DNA from: Chitinophagaceae bacterium | GTDB taxonomy: Bacteria; Bacteroidota; Bacteroidia; Chitinophagales; Chitinophagaceae | Direction of reading: 5' to 3' | Assembly (NCBI GenBank): GCA_014879565.1 | Contig: JACSRW010000037.1 | Coordinates: 1-49,455, forward strand | DNA length: 49,455 nt | Translations under genes and position numbers: made by a program | The notes under the pieces: model-generated | Told to the model about the DNA's origin: nothing | The model's input: only the letters and a program-made list of their open reading frames with translations | Database searches by the model: none | Part shown: one piece after another, positions 7,454-15,388 of the stretch | Layout of the letters: each line of letters opens with the position of its first letter | Numbering within the stretch: position 1 is the stretch's first letter

Positions 7454-8497
7454 ATGGTTGACCTATCCGCCTACGACCCTAACAGTGTCAGTAATCCCAA
7501 TAACAATATTTTCGGGCTGCCCACAGACGAGGAATCTGCCCGCCTGGTCATACTACCCGTACCCTGGGAGGTAACGGTGAGTTATGGGGCCGGAACAGCC
7601 CGCGCCCCGGAAGCCATTCTAAAAGCCAGTTACCAGGTTGATCTTTTTGATCCCGAAATGCCGGATGCCTGGAAAAATGGTTTTTATATGCGGCCGGTTG
7701 ACCGGAAAGTGCTGATGAAAAGTGATTACCTGCGCAAAGAAGCGGAACTATACATTGATTATATTTCCAAGGGTGATGATGTAAATGCCAACCAGTTTAT
7801 GTGCAAAACCCTCCGGGAGGTAAACGAGGGCGGGCATTACCTGACTGAATGGATGCGAGAACAAAGCAGGGCCCTGCTGGAGCAGGGAAAACTGGTAGCC
7901 GTACTGGGCGGGGATCACAGTGTACCCCTGGGCTATATGAAATCCATCGGGGAGAAATACGGCGATTTCGGTATTCTGCAGATTGACGCCCATTGTGATC
8001 TGCGTGATACCTATGAAGGGTTTAAACATTCCCATGCCAGTATTATGTATAACGCGCTGCAGGAAGTACCCCAGTTGCAACGGGTGGTACAGGTCGGGTT
8101 GCGGGATTACAGCCAGGTGGAATGGGATTATATCGCAAACAGTAACTTTAAAGTAATCGCTTACCTTGACCGCGAAATCAAGGAACGGCAGTTTAACGGG
8201 GAAACCTGGAAACATATCGCGGAAGAAATCATCAGCCAGTTGCCCGAGCAGGTGTATATCAGTTTTGATATTGACGGCCTTGACCGTAAACTCTGTCCCC
8301 ATACCGGCACCCCGGTACCCGGTGGTTTTGAACTGGAAGAAGTCAATTTTATGCTCAAAACACTCCGGATGAGCGGCAAAAAAATCATCGGTTTTGATCT
8401 TTGTGAAGTGGGAGTGAGTGACTCCGACTGGAATGCCAATGTGGGCGCCCGGGTCCTGTTTAAGTTATGTAATCTGCTGGTTACTTCCCAAAGCTGA
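7454..8497 (+). CDS. Agmatinase/arginase-family ureohydrolase
   Basis: A 347-residue ureohydrolase with complete binuclear manganese motifs: GGDHS (His155), DAHCDLRD (Asp178, His180, Asp182) and SFDIDGLD (Asp272, Asp274). The HTGTPVPGGF segment after the last motif resembles agmatinases rather than arginases, so hydrolysis of agmatine to putrescine and urea is the best guess, with formimidoylglutamase as an alternative. An N-terminal extension of about 40 residues precedes the core. A small membrane protein gene begins 4 bases after its stop, suggesting co-transcription. No arginine decarboxylase or hut gene is nearby to settle the substrate. Confidence 0.85.
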   Translation: MVDLSAYDPNSVSNPNNNIFGLPTDEESARLVILPVPWEVTVSYGAGTARAPEAILKASYQVDLFDPEMPDAWKNGFYMRPVDRKVLMKSDYLRKEAELYIDYISKGDDVNANQFMCKTLREVNEGGHYLTEWMREQSRALLEQGKLVAVLGGDHSVPLGYMKSIGEKYGDFGILQIDAHCDLRDTYEGFKHSHASIMYNALQEVPQLQRVVQVGLRDYSQVEWDYIANSNFKVIAYLDREIKERQFNGETWKHIAEEIISQLPEQVYISFDIDGLDRKLCPHTGTPVPGGFELEEVNFMLKTLRMSGKKIIGFDLCEVGVSDSDWNANVGARVLFKLCNLLVTSQS

Positions 8498-8501
8498 ATA
8501 C

Positions 8502-9068
8502 ATGCCGGTTAATGCCGATTATATTATCAGCCTCCCCAATAAAAAGACCCGGTTATATGATATTATGGGTTGGATACTGCTTGGTCTTCATATGACGGGG
8601 TTTCTCTATATTCTTTTTACTACAACAGAAAAAGATAAATGGAGTGCTTGCGGCTATGCGCTGAGCCTGCCCCTGGTATACTTTATCCTGGAGTATTTTT
8701 TGCTTAAAAAAAAGCGGGAATTTCACGGGTTGAAATTCAGTCTGGCCACCCTGCCGGCCATCTGGTATTTCAAGTTTGACTATGTGTATATCGGACTGAT
8801 TACACTTGTACTGAGTATACTGTACTTTATCGCCCGCCGCTCATTCAGAATCTTATTTACCGGACAGTATATAATTTACCCCTCCTTTCCCGGCCGTAAA
8901 ATAAAATGGAACGAGCTCAGCAACCTGATTCTTAAAGACGGTCTGCTCACCATTGACTTCAAAAACAACAAACTAATTCAGCAGGAGATTGATGTGAATA
9001 ATGAAGTGGATGAAAAGGAGTTTAATGTTTATTGCCTTGAGAAAATAGGAAAGAAATTTGAAAGTTGA
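8502..9068 (+). CDS. Small membrane protein, PH-like tail possible
   Basis: Not recognised by family. The ATG at 8502, four bases after the previous stop, gives 188 residues; an upstream extension in frame overlaps the hydrolase gene and is unlikely to be translated. Hydrophobic helices are visible at about residues 18-42, 52-70 and 78-113, followed by a soluble C-terminal half with alternating strands (KWNELSNLILKDG, LLTIDFKNN) that resembles bacterial PH-like domains of membrane proteins. The C-terminus is rich in lysine and glutamate. The only functional hint is its coupling to the ureohydrolase gene. Confidence 0.7.
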   Translation: MPVNADYIISLPNKKTRLYDIMGWILLGLHMTGFLYILFTTTEKDKWSACGYALSLPLVYFILEYFLLKKKREFHGLKFSLATLPAIWYFKFDYVYIGLITLVLSILYFIARRSFRILFTGQYIIYPSFPGRKIKWNELSNLILKDGLLTIDFKNNKLIQQEIDVNNEVDEKEFNVYCLEKIGKKFES

Positions 9069-9093
9069 AGAAAATTTAAATTCAATACGAATC

Positions 9094-9177
9094 CCCCACT
9101 CCCCACTTACCACTCCCCACTTACCACTCCCCACTTACCACTCCCCACTTACCACTCCCCACTTACTACTTTCAACT
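9094..9177. repeat. Twelve-unit heptamer array (CCCCACT/TACCACT)
   Basis: Eighty-four bases in unbroken 7-base phase: one extra CCCCACT, then CCCCACT and TACCACT alternating four times, then CCCCACT, TACTACT and TTCAACT. Every unit ends in ACT. The last unit touches the -7 box of the radical SAM gene directly, so the array occupies the -33 region of that promoter. It has no spacers and is not a CRISPR. Confidence 0.92.
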
Positions 9178-9185
9178 TATCTTTG
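9178..9185 (+). promoter_or_regulatory. -7 box (TATCTTTG) of the radical SAM gene
   Basis: Perfect TAnnTTTG match, 6 bases before the ATG at 9192. Transcription would start at or beside the start codon. The heptamer array lies immediately upstream. Confidence 0.65.
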
Positions 9186-9191
9186 CCCCAA

Positions 9192-10493
9192 ATGTCACTG
9201 CCCCATTCCCCCTATATCCTTTACTCCGATGGTAAAGGCAATATTTTTGAAGACACCAGTCTTTATGTAACCGGCCGCAGCGGCTGGGACGCCCTTCCCG
9301 TACCGGAGGATGAATGGATTGAACTGCCGGATGGGGGTTCACTCTATGAACTGCCCGGCAGACGTGGTATTGGCATTGATGTGGAAACTGGTGAAATGCG
9401 CTTATGTGAAAAAGGATGGGCTGTCGCTGCCTTTATTCCCCCGGCACACACTGGTTTTTATATCGCCGCTTATGAAAGCGCGCCGGACGCTCCTACCCTG
9501 CCGCTTTTTTGTTATACCGCCGCAGGCTGGCACGATGATAAATTTTATGTGCCCGCGGTAAGAATTGAACCGGATATCCGGCAGGAGTGTGCCGGATATG
9601 AAGCGGAGAAAGTGCAGGCTGGCGCCATGGACCTGCTCAAACATTATCCGCATAACCGGCTGGTGGACCACCTGATGAATAACTGCGCCCTCACCTATCA
9701 TTGTCCGGCTGCCCGTAATTTTGCCCTTGGCCGCTGGGAATGCCCGGTACCGGCCTCCCCTGCCTGTAATGCCAATTGTGTGGGCTGTATTTCCCTGCAA
9801 CCGGATGAAGAACCGATCGTATCCACCCAGGACCGGCTGAGCTTTAAACCCACGGCGGAAGAAATCGTTGAATTCACCGTACCCCACCTGGAAACCGCCC
9901 CCTATCCCATCATCAGTTTCGGACAGGGCTGTGAAGGAGAACCCCTCCTGATGTGGGAAACCATCCGCGAAGCGATTATTGAGATCCGTAAACACACGAA
10001 AAAAGGGAGCATCAATATCAATACCAATGGCTCCAACCCGGATGCCGTAAAGCAACTCTGCGAAGCGGGACTCGACTCCATCCGGGTCAGCACCAATTCC
10101 GCCCGCCGGGAAATCTATATGCCGTATTACCGGCCCAATAATTACGATTTTGACGATATCATTGAAAGCCTGAAAGTAGTGACCCGCTACGGCGGCTGGA
10201 CCTCCATCAACTATTTTGTTTTTCCGGGCATGACGGATTCCGTGGCGGAATACGAGGCCTTGCGCAAACTGATCCGGGATACCGGGCTGAAAATGATCCA
10301 GTGGAGGAATTTCAATATTGACCCCGACTGGTATCTCGGCAAAATCGGGGTAACTGATACCGGGGAGTGTATGGGGGTTAAACAGCTCCAGGAACTGATC
10401 CGGGAGGAATTTCCGCATTTACGCTATGGCTATTTTAACCCGCCGATAGAACGTATCAAAGGCGATTTTGACCGGGATTTTGCCCATTTCTGA
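9192..10493 (+). CDS. Radical SAM protein with long cysteine-containing N-terminal region
   Basis: A 433-residue cytoplasmic protein. The radical SAM 4Fe-4S motif CNANCVGC (Cys192, Cys196, Cys199) comes unusually late, after about 190 residues with no recognised fold. Three more cysteines lie just before it (165, 171, 184) and could hold an auxiliary cluster. Downstream features of the radical SAM barrel are FGQGCEGEPLL (the GGE-like motif, about 236-246), SININTNGS and the DSIRVSTNSA strand. No SPASM tail is seen at the C-terminus. An in-frame TTG 9 bases upstream lies inside the promoter box, so the ATG at 9192 is preferred. Substrate unknown; a tonB-like gene and folC follow on the same strand but with their own promoters. 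Confidence 0.85.
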   Translation: MSLPHSPYILYSDGKGNIFEDTSLYVTGRSGWDALPVPEDEWIELPDGGSLYELPGRRGIGIDVETGEMRLCEKGWAVAAFIPPAHTGFYIAAYESAPDAPTLPLFCYTAAGWHDDKFYVPAVRIEPDIRQECAGYEAEKVQAGAMDLLKHYPHNRLVDHLMNNCALTYHCPAARNFALGRWECPVPASPACNANCVGCISLQPDEEPIVSTQDRLSFKPTAEEIVEFTVPHLETAPYPIISFGQGCEGEPLLMWETIREAIIEIRKHTKKGSININTNGSNPDAVKQLCEAGLDSIRVSTNSARREIYMPYYRPNNYDFDDIIESLKVVTRYGGWTSINYFVFPGMTDSVAEYEALRKLIRDTGLKMIQWRNFNIDPDWYLGKIGVTDTGECMGVKQLQELIREEFPHLRYGYFNPPIERIKGDFDRDFAHF

Positions 10494-10620
10494 AACCTGT
10501 CCCGCGTTTTTTTATAATCTTAACAATTTTGAGGCACAGATGTATGCAAGTTGCACAGGGTTTGCATCGTTAATAACACCTGTGAATAAAGAACAGGGTT
10601 ATTCGTCACCAATCATTGTA

Positions 10621-10628
10621 TAGATTTG
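10621..10628 (+). promoter_or_regulatory. -7 box (TAGATTTG) of the TonB-like gene
   Basis: Perfect TAnnTTTG match. It excludes the in-frame ATG at 10630, which would lie inside the promoter, and favours the ATG at 10648, 19 bases downstream. Confidence 0.6.
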
Positions 10629-10647
10629 TATGCATAACAGTTTAACC

Positions 10648-11520
10648 ATGTCAGCCACCCTCGAAGCACAGCAGCGTTCAAAAGCCGCCCTGATTACGGC
10701 AGGCTTTGCCCTGTTTATGGTATTGCTGATGTTTTTGCTGAAATGGAAACTGCCTGTTTTTGACACTCAGGAGCAGTTTACCGGCATTGAAGTGGAACTG
10801 AACCTGCCTCCTGATCCGCCAGTTCCGCTGGAAGACGGCGGTGGCGGCGGTGGCAACCCTGTTCAGGCAGCCGGAGACCCTGGGGTGGCCCAGGCCGCTC
10901 CCCTTCCTCCCGGTACCAACGAAGCATCGCAGGATGTGAAGGAAACGGATGATAACAGCAACAGTCCCGCCATAAGCAAACCGGTGGCTATAACCAAACC
11001 TAATGCCACCAAAATCACCAATACCTCCAATACGACGAAGGAAGTAAAAACAGTGAGTAATCCTGCGCCTCCTCCCCCCAAACCCAAAGCGGTTATGGGA
11101 CAAACAACAGCCGGCACAGGTAAAGGAGGCGGATCAGCGGAAAATTATGAACGTAGCGGGGGAAGCGGTACAGGGGCCGGTGTAGGTAACGGATCAGGAG
11201 TGGGGGGCGGTTCTGGCAGTGGCATCGGCGGCGGGAACGGGTCCGGTACAGGCCCGGGTAACGGACCAAGAGTAACCAGGGGCGACCGGAAAATTGTCCG
11301 CACTTACTCATTTGAAGGAGATCTGGATAAAGCCACCATTTATGCTAATGTCAACGTATCTCCTGATGGTATCGGCAGTTTTGAAAGTATTGCCAAAGGC
11401 TCCACCCAGAACAGCAGCGCCTATAAGGAAGCGATCATCCGTTACCTACGCAATATCCGGTTCGACAAATCAGACCATGAATCAAAGGTAACGGTGCAGT
11501 TTAATTTCCGCGTGAACTAA
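10648..11520 (+). CDS. TonB-like energy transducer with glycine-rich linker
   Basis: A 290-residue protein built like a TonB: a cytoplasmic start, one transmembrane helix (about residues 16-34), then a proline- and glycine-rich periplasmic linker (PPDPPVP, a GGGGGG tract, and a long Gly/Ser/Thr-rich region at about 155-215), then a small C-terminal domain starting near KIVRTYSFEGD with strands ending in VTVQFNFRVN. It would couple the proton-motive force to outer-membrane receptors, or act in a Tol-like role, working with ExbB/ExbD, which are not in this window. A position next to folC is, from memory, common in this group. The C-terminal domain is divergent, so 'TonB-like' is safer than TonB. 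Confidence 0.75.
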   Translation: MSATLEAQQRSKAALITAGFALFMVLLMFLLKWKLPVFDTQEQFTGIEVELNLPPDPPVPLEDGGGGGGNPVQAAGDPGVAQAAPLPPGTNEASQDVKETDDNSNSPAISKPVAITKPNATKITNTSNTTKEVKTVSNPAPPPPKPKAVMGQTTAGTGKGGGSAENYERSGGSGTGAGVGNGSGVGGGSGSGIGGGNGSGTGPGNGPRVTRGDRKIVRTYSFEGDLDKATIYANVNVSPDGIGSFESIAKGSTQNSSAYKEAIIRYLRNIRFDKSDHESKVTVQFNFRVN

Positions 11521-11568
11521 AGAAGTCGTTCCGTTATACCGGCCAGGCACGAATTAATCGGTCTGCCC

Positions 11569-11576
11569 TACTTTTG
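11569..11576 (+). promoter_or_regulatory. -7 box (TACTTTTG) of folC
   Basis: Perfect TAnnTTTG match, only 4 bases before the GTG at 11581. The spacing is the same as at purK, so the GTG is taken as the start and the mRNA is probably leaderless. Confidence 0.6.
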
Positions 11577-11580
11577 CAGC

Positions 11581-12879
11581 GTGAATTATACCGAGACACT
11601 TGACTATCTTTTCGGCCGTCTGCCCATGTTCAGCCGGATAGGGGCTGCAGCTTACCGCAAGGATCTTACCAATACCCGGACGCTTTGTGAAGCGCTTGGA
11701 CAGCCCCATCTTCAATTTCCCGCGGTTCATATTGCCGGTACCAACGGGAAGGGTTCGGTAAGTCATATGCTGGCGGCCGTTTTTCAGCAGGCCGGTTATA
11801 AAACGGGACTTTATACCTCTCCGCATCTCAGGGACTTCCGGGAGCGGATAAAAATCAACGGGAAAATGGTGCCGGAGTCTTTTGTCATCCGGTTTACGGA
11901 ACAAATCCGTCCCCTCGCGGAAAAAATCAATCCCAGTTTTTTTGAAATCACCGTTGCCATGGCCTTCGCGTATTTCGCGGAAGAAAAAACGGATATCGCC
12001 ATTATTGAAACAGGGATGGGGGGGCGTTTTGACAGTACCAATATTGTAACCCCCGAACTTTCCGTAATTACCAATATCGGGTTTGATCATATGCAGTTTC
12101 TGGGTGACAGCCTGGAGCAGATCGCTTTTGAAAAAGCAGGTATCATCAAGTCCGGCGTACCGGTTGTCATCGGCGAAGTATTACCGGAAACCCGGCCGGT
12201 TTTTGAAAAAGCAGCGGAGGAAAAGCAAAGTCCTTTGTCTGTTGCCGCTAAGGAAAGACAGGTCCTCAACTGGGAATGGAAACAACATTTGCTGCGGGTG
12301 GAAGTGGCGGACCCTCATCATGCTGATCACAACTGGTACGAACTGGATTTGCCGGGCATTTACCAGTGTAAAAACCTGCTGACCGTGCTGGAGGCCTTGC
12401 ATATACTGCGCAAAAAAGGCTGGATGCTTGACGGCGAGCAGGTACACATGGCGTTGCGGCATACCAAAAAAATGACCGGCTTACACGGCCGCTGGGAAAT
12501 TATTGCTGAAAACCCGGCCCTGGTACTGGATGTGGCCCATAACCCGGATGGGATAAAACAGTTGTTGCAACAGGTGGAGCTGACCCCGCATGAGCAGTTA
12601 CATATTGTTCTGGGGGTGGTGAAGGACAAAGATGTAAGCACATTGCTGCGTTTGCTTCCCGTTTCCGCCCGGTATTATTTTACACAGGCAGCCATTCCCC
12701 GTGCGCTGCCGGCTGATGTTCTCGCTGCAGAGGCAGCTACAAACGGGCTGGAAGGTGCTGTTTTCCCGGATGTGAATCTGGCAATCCGGGCCGCCCGCAG
12801 TCAGGCCGGGGCTGCTGATCTGATAGTGGTATGCGGCAGTATTTTTTTAGCCGGTGAAGTGGATGCCGGGAAAATATAG
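11581..12879 (+). CDS. folC: Folylpolyglutamate synthase / dihydrofolate synthase FolC, GTG start
   Basis: A 432-residue Mur-ligase-type enzyme that joins glutamate to dihydropteroate and extends folate polyglutamate tails in the cytoplasm. The ATP-binding P-loop GTNGKGSV is at about residues 51-58; further marks are TSPHLRDFRERI (substrate loop), IIETGMGGRFDSTN (about 139-152), ITNIGFDHM and, in the C-terminal domain, LDVAHNPDG. Length is normal. The GTG start lies 4 bases after a perfect promoter box. It follows the TonB-like gene by 60 bases. Confidence 0.95.
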   Translation: MNYTETLDYLFGRLPMFSRIGAAAYRKDLTNTRTLCEALGQPHLQFPAVHIAGTNGKGSVSHMLAAVFQQAGYKTGLYTSPHLRDFRERIKINGKMVPESFVIRFTEQIRPLAEKINPSFFEITVAMAFAYFAEEKTDIAIIETGMGGRFDSTNIVTPELSVITNIGFDHMQFLGDSLEQIAFEKAGIIKSGVPVVIGEVLPETRPVFEKAAEEKQSPLSVAAKERQVLNWEWKQHLLRVEVADPHHADHNWYELDLPGIYQCKNLLTVLEALHILRKKGWMLDGEQVHMALRHTKKMTGLHGRWEIIAENPALVLDVAHNPDGIKQLLQQVELTPHEQLHIVLGVVKDKDVSTLLRLLPVSARYYFTQAAIPRALPADVLAAEAATNGLEGAVFPDVNLAIRAARSQAGAADLIVVCGSIFLAGEVDAGKI

Positions 12880-12928
12880 CCAGTAAAAAAATAACAAAAG
12901 GAAAAGCACTTACCCCCTGTAAACCGGG

Positions 12929-12960
12929 CAACTTTTCAACCTGTCAACCTCTTAACTAGT
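12929..12960. repeat. Octamer array CAACNTNT running into the NUDIX stop codon
   Basis: CAACTTTT, CAACCTGT, CAACCTCT and TAACTAGT follow in exact 8-base phase. The last unit contains the stop codon of the NUDIX gene (12956-12958). Confidence 0.65.
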
Positions 12961-13504
12961 ACCTCAACTCCCCCATTCTTTCCAGTCCGTACAGAATACA
13001 ACTCACATGCATAGACTGCAGCAGCTGGTTGCTGCGGAGCAGGTTTTTCAGTTCTTCAACGGTAACTTCCAGCACTTCAATTTCTTCGTTTTCGTCCAGT
13101 TGCTGGCTGCTGGTTTTACGGCCGCCGCGGGCCAGGAACATGTGCAACAGGTTGGAATTGGTGGAAGGGTTAGGGGATATTTTTCCCAGGTAATCATAAC
13201 TGCTGAAGCTATAGCCGGTTTCTTCCCGCAGTTCCCGGGCAATGGCTTCCTCGAGATTGGTATCTGTATCATCCACACAACCACCGGGTATCTCAATACA
13301 GGTTTCACCCAGGGCATGCCGGTACTGTTTCACCAGCACTATTTTCCCTTCTTCCGTCACAGGAAGCGCCCCTACCCAGGTGGAGAAATCATACACATAA
13401 TAAGGGTCAACGATCTTTCCCTCCGGGGTAAGACAGCGCTCGCGGCGCACCTTAAACCAGCGGTCGTTAAAGAGATATTCGGAGGAGAGGGTTTGCCATT
13501 TCAT
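12956..13504 (-). CDS. NUDIX hydrolase, ADP-ribose pyrophosphatase-like
   Basis: A 182-residue NUDIX protein. The NUDIX helix-loop-helix is at about residues 74-98: GG, then a two-acid turn, then RELREETG (90-97), with Glu94 and Glu95 as metal ligands. The first half of the box has one extra residue compared with the textbook spacing and lacks the usual first glutamate. The overall layout, with an N-terminal beta domain (residues 1-45) and KQYRHALGE before the box, resembles ADP-ribose/nucleoside-diphosphate-sugar pyrophosphatases. The ATG at 13502-13504 is preferred over an upstream in-frame start, which would translate the heptamer array. It is the last gene of the fbp-to-NUDIX run but separated from its neighbour by 114 bases of repeats. 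Confidence 0.88.
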   Translation of the reverse strand: MKWQTLSSEYLFNDRWFKVRRERCLTPEGKIVDPYYVYDFSTWVGALPVTEEGKIVLVKQYRHALGETCIEIPGGCVDDTDTNLEEAIARELREETGYSFSSYDYLGKISPNPSTNSNLLHMFLARGGRKTSSQQLDENEEIEVLEVTVEELKNLLRSNQLLQSMHVSCILYGLERMGELRY

Positions 13505-13508
13505 AACG

Positions 13509-13536
13509 GTGAATAGTGAGTGGTGAATATTGAGTG
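13509..13536. repeat. Heptamer array (GTGAATA/GTGAGTG) before the NUDIX start
   Basis: GTGAATA, GTGAGTG, GTGAATA and TTGAGTG in exact 7-base phase (minus strand: CACTCAA, TATTCAC, CACTCAC, TATTCAC). It ends 4 bases before the NUDIX ATG, where the ribosome-binding region would be. Confidence 0.8.
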
Positions 13537-13580
13537 GGGTGCCGGACAACTCTTTCTGCTTTGCTTTTGCGGGGAAGCCG

Positions 13581-13622
13581 CCTTAACCTCAACCTCAGCC
13601 TTAACCTTAGCCTTATCCTCAT
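13581..13622. repeat. Hexamer array CCTYAN x7 at the DinB gene end
   Basis: CCTTAA, CCTCAA, CCTCAG, CCTTAA, CCTTAG, CCTTAT and CCTCAT in perfect 6-base phase. The last unit overlaps the stop codon of the DinB-type gene. It is the only pure hexamer array seen in the window. Confidence 0.8.
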
Positions 13623-14158
13623 CCCCACCCCATCCGTTCCCGCAGGCTTGTCACATGCGCCACATGGTGTTTGCCATGCCAGGCATAGAGACCCAGCAGG
13701 TACCATAAACGCATGGTGCGTTTGTGTTCGGGATGATAAATGGTTCTGTTGTTCCACTCTTCGTCTTTTACATATTTTAATGTTTCATACAAACGGGCGT
13801 GTACCGCATGCAGGATTGTGAGCGACAGGTTCACCGGCAGTTTTTGTACATCGTTCAGTTCAGCCCATAACTTTTCGTCGTAGGGTTTGATGCTGGGATT
13901 GTCTTCCGTTAAACCCAGTTTAAAGCGGATATAGGCATTCATATGACTATCGGCCACATGATGTACCAGTTGCTGCACCGTCCAGCCCCCTTCCCGGTAA
14001 GGCGTGCGCAATTGGGCTTCATCCAGGTTAAGGATGGCATTTTCCAGTTGCAGGGGCAAAAATTTCAGATCGGCCAGCCATTCCACTTTTTGCTCTATGG
14101 AAAAGGGTTTGGGTTCGTAGAGGCCGATGGGATAACGGGGATCAGCGGTAAGCGGCAT
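13619..14158 (-). CDS. DinB-fold YfiT/BstA-type protein
   Basis: A 179-residue member of the DinB/YfiT superfamily, four-helix metal-binding proteins. The likely metal ligands are His67 (in LVHHVADSH) and His161 and His165 (in WHGKHHVAH). The N-terminal stretch DPRYPIG and the GGWTVQQLVHHVADSH motif are typical of YfiT. YfiT (BstA) of Firmicutes has been reported as a bacillithiol S-transferase, and this genome carries bshB1 and bshC, so a bacillithiol-dependent conjugation role is plausible here but inferred. The stop codon overlaps a hexamer repeat array. The FKBP gene lies 4 bases upstream on the same strand, suggesting an operon. Confidence 0.85.
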   Translation of the reverse strand: MPLTADPRYPIGLYEPKPFSIEQKVEWLADLKFLPLQLENAILNLDEAQLRTPYREGGWTVQQLVHHVADSHMNAYIRFKLGLTEDNPSIKPYDEKLWAELNDVQKLPVNLSLTILHAVHARLYETLKYVKDEEWNNRTIYHPEHKRTMRLWYLLGLYAWHGKHHVAHVTSLRERMGWG

Positions 14159-14162
14159 AAAA

Positions 14163-14600
14163 TTATTTTACGACCTGAATCAGTTCTACTTCAAATACCA
14201 GGGTGGCGCCTCCGGGAATATCCGAACCGGCGCCCCGGTCGCCATAGGCAAGATGTGAAGGTATCCAGAGCCTCCAGTGACTGCCCTCGTTCATCATGGG
14301 CAGGGCTATCTGCCATCCCTTGATGAGAGCGGTGAGCGGTGCTGAAAAGGGCTGTCCTCTTTTGAACGAATTATCAAACTCTTTTCCATCCAGCAGGGAC
14401 CCTTTATAATGAGCTTTTACGGTATCTCTTAACTGCGGACGGCTGCCGGTTCCTTCCTTCAATACCTCGTATTGAATACCTTCCGGTAATTCCTGCACCC
14501 CGGGTTTGCCGCGGTTTTCATCCATGAAGGCCTTACCGGCCTGCTTCTGGTTTTCAACTTTCCCCTTCATAAATTCTCTCAGTTTGTTTTGTATACTCAT
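14163..14600 (-). CDS. FKBP-type peptidyl-prolyl isomerase
   Basis: A 145-residue cytoplasmic FKBP of the FklB/Mip type: a short charged N-terminal helix (residues 1-35) and one FKBP domain (about 40-144) with VKAHYKGSLLDGKEFDNSF, the GWQIALPMMNEG loop and PSHLAYGDRGAG. There is no signal peptide. It catalyses cis-trans isomerisation of proline peptide bonds during folding. It lies 26 bases downstream of the ABC ATPase and 4 bases upstream of the DinB-type gene, so all are probably on one transcript. Confidence 0.92.
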   Translation of the reverse strand: MSIQNKLREFMKGKVENQKQAGKAFMDENRGKPGVQELPEGIQYEVLKEGTGSRPQLRDTVKAHYKGSLLDGKEFDNSFKRGQPFSAPLTALIKGWQIALPMMNEGSHWRLWIPSHLAYGDRGAGSDIPGGATLVFEVELIQVVK

Positions 14601-14626
14601 ATTGCATTTACGGTTTCTTTCTCCTG

Positions 14627-15388
14627 TTAATCTTCCCGGAGGGAATGACCCGTCAGACTGATAAATACATCTTCCAGGTTGGCCATCTTCATTTCTTTGG
14701 GCCTTTCAAACCCGGAAGCCACCAGGTTATCAATCAGTTTATCCGGTGTATCCAGCGCTATAATCCGCCCCGCGTCAATAATGGCCACCCGGTCGCAAAG
14801 GTATTCGGCCTCATCCATATAATGGGTGGTGATAATAACGGTGGTGCCCCTGGCGCGGATATTCCGTACCAGTTCCCAGAGACTGCGCCGGGCCTGCGGG
14901 TCCAGTCCCGTGGTGGGCTCGTCCAGAAAGATGATCCGGGGTTCATTGATCAGGGTGGTGGCCACGGAAAACCGCTGTTTTTGCCCCCCGCTGAGTTCTT
15001 TTACCTGGGCTTTGGCCTTATCCCGCAGGTTGACCATATCCAGCAATTCCATCGGATCCACTTCCCGGTTGTACAAACCGCAAAAAAGTTCGATCAGCTG
15101 CAACAGGTTCAGCCCGGGATAATACCCGCTGGTTTGCAACTGTACGCCGATGATTTTTTTGATCTCGTGGGGTTCTTTATCCAGATCAAATCCATCCACG
15201 ATCACTGTGCCGCTGGTTTTGGGCCGAAGGGTTTCAATAATTTCCAATGTAGTGGATTTGCCGGCTCCGTTCGGTCCCAGCAGGCCGAAAATCTCCCCCT
15301 CTTTTACCTCAAAGGAGATACCTTTTACGGCCTGGAACTGACCGTAATTGCGGACAAGATCCTTTACTGTTATAATTGTTTTGTTCAT
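14627..15388 (-). CDS. ABC transporter ATP-binding protein (ABC-2 type)
   Basis: A 253-residue ATPase with Walker A GPNGAGKST (about 39-47), signature LSGGQKQR (about 139-146), Walker B IIFLDEPTTGLDP and an H-loop ITTHYMDEAE. The DEAEYLCDRVAIIDAGRI segment is typical of the DrrA/NatA-like family that drives ABC-2 exporters. No permease gene is adjacent, so the transported substrate is unknown. Its ATG overlaps the fbp stop codon by four bases (ATGA), which implies translational coupling to fbp. Confidence 0.93.
   Translation of the reverse strand: MNKTIITVKDLVRNYGQFQAVKGISFEVKEGEIFGLLGPNGAGKSTTLEIIETLRPKTSGTVIVDGFDLDKEPHEIKKIIGVQLQTSGYYPGLNLLQLIELFCGLYNREVDPMELLDMVNLRDKAKAQVKELSGGQKQRFSVATTLINEPRIIFLDEPTTGLDPQARRSLWELVRNIRARGTTVIITTHYMDEAEYLCDRVAIIDAGRIIALDTPDKLIDNLVASGFERPKEMKMANLEDVFISLTGHSLRED

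Noticed and set aside
9094-9177. CRISPR-like regular repeats
   Set aside because: Units are 7 bases, contiguous and without spacers; no cas genes are present.
9058-9270. A small frame rich in HSPLTTPH-like repeats
   Set aside because: It is the translation of the heptamer array and overlaps the promoter and start of the radical SAM gene.
9402-10418. A 338-codon open frame antisense to the radical SAM gene
   Set aside because: It is an antisense shadow of a gene with clear motifs; the translation is low in conserved motifs and no promoter or start context supports it. Similar long antisense frames at 4892-5701, 6195-7034 and 14645-15454 were dropped for the same reason.
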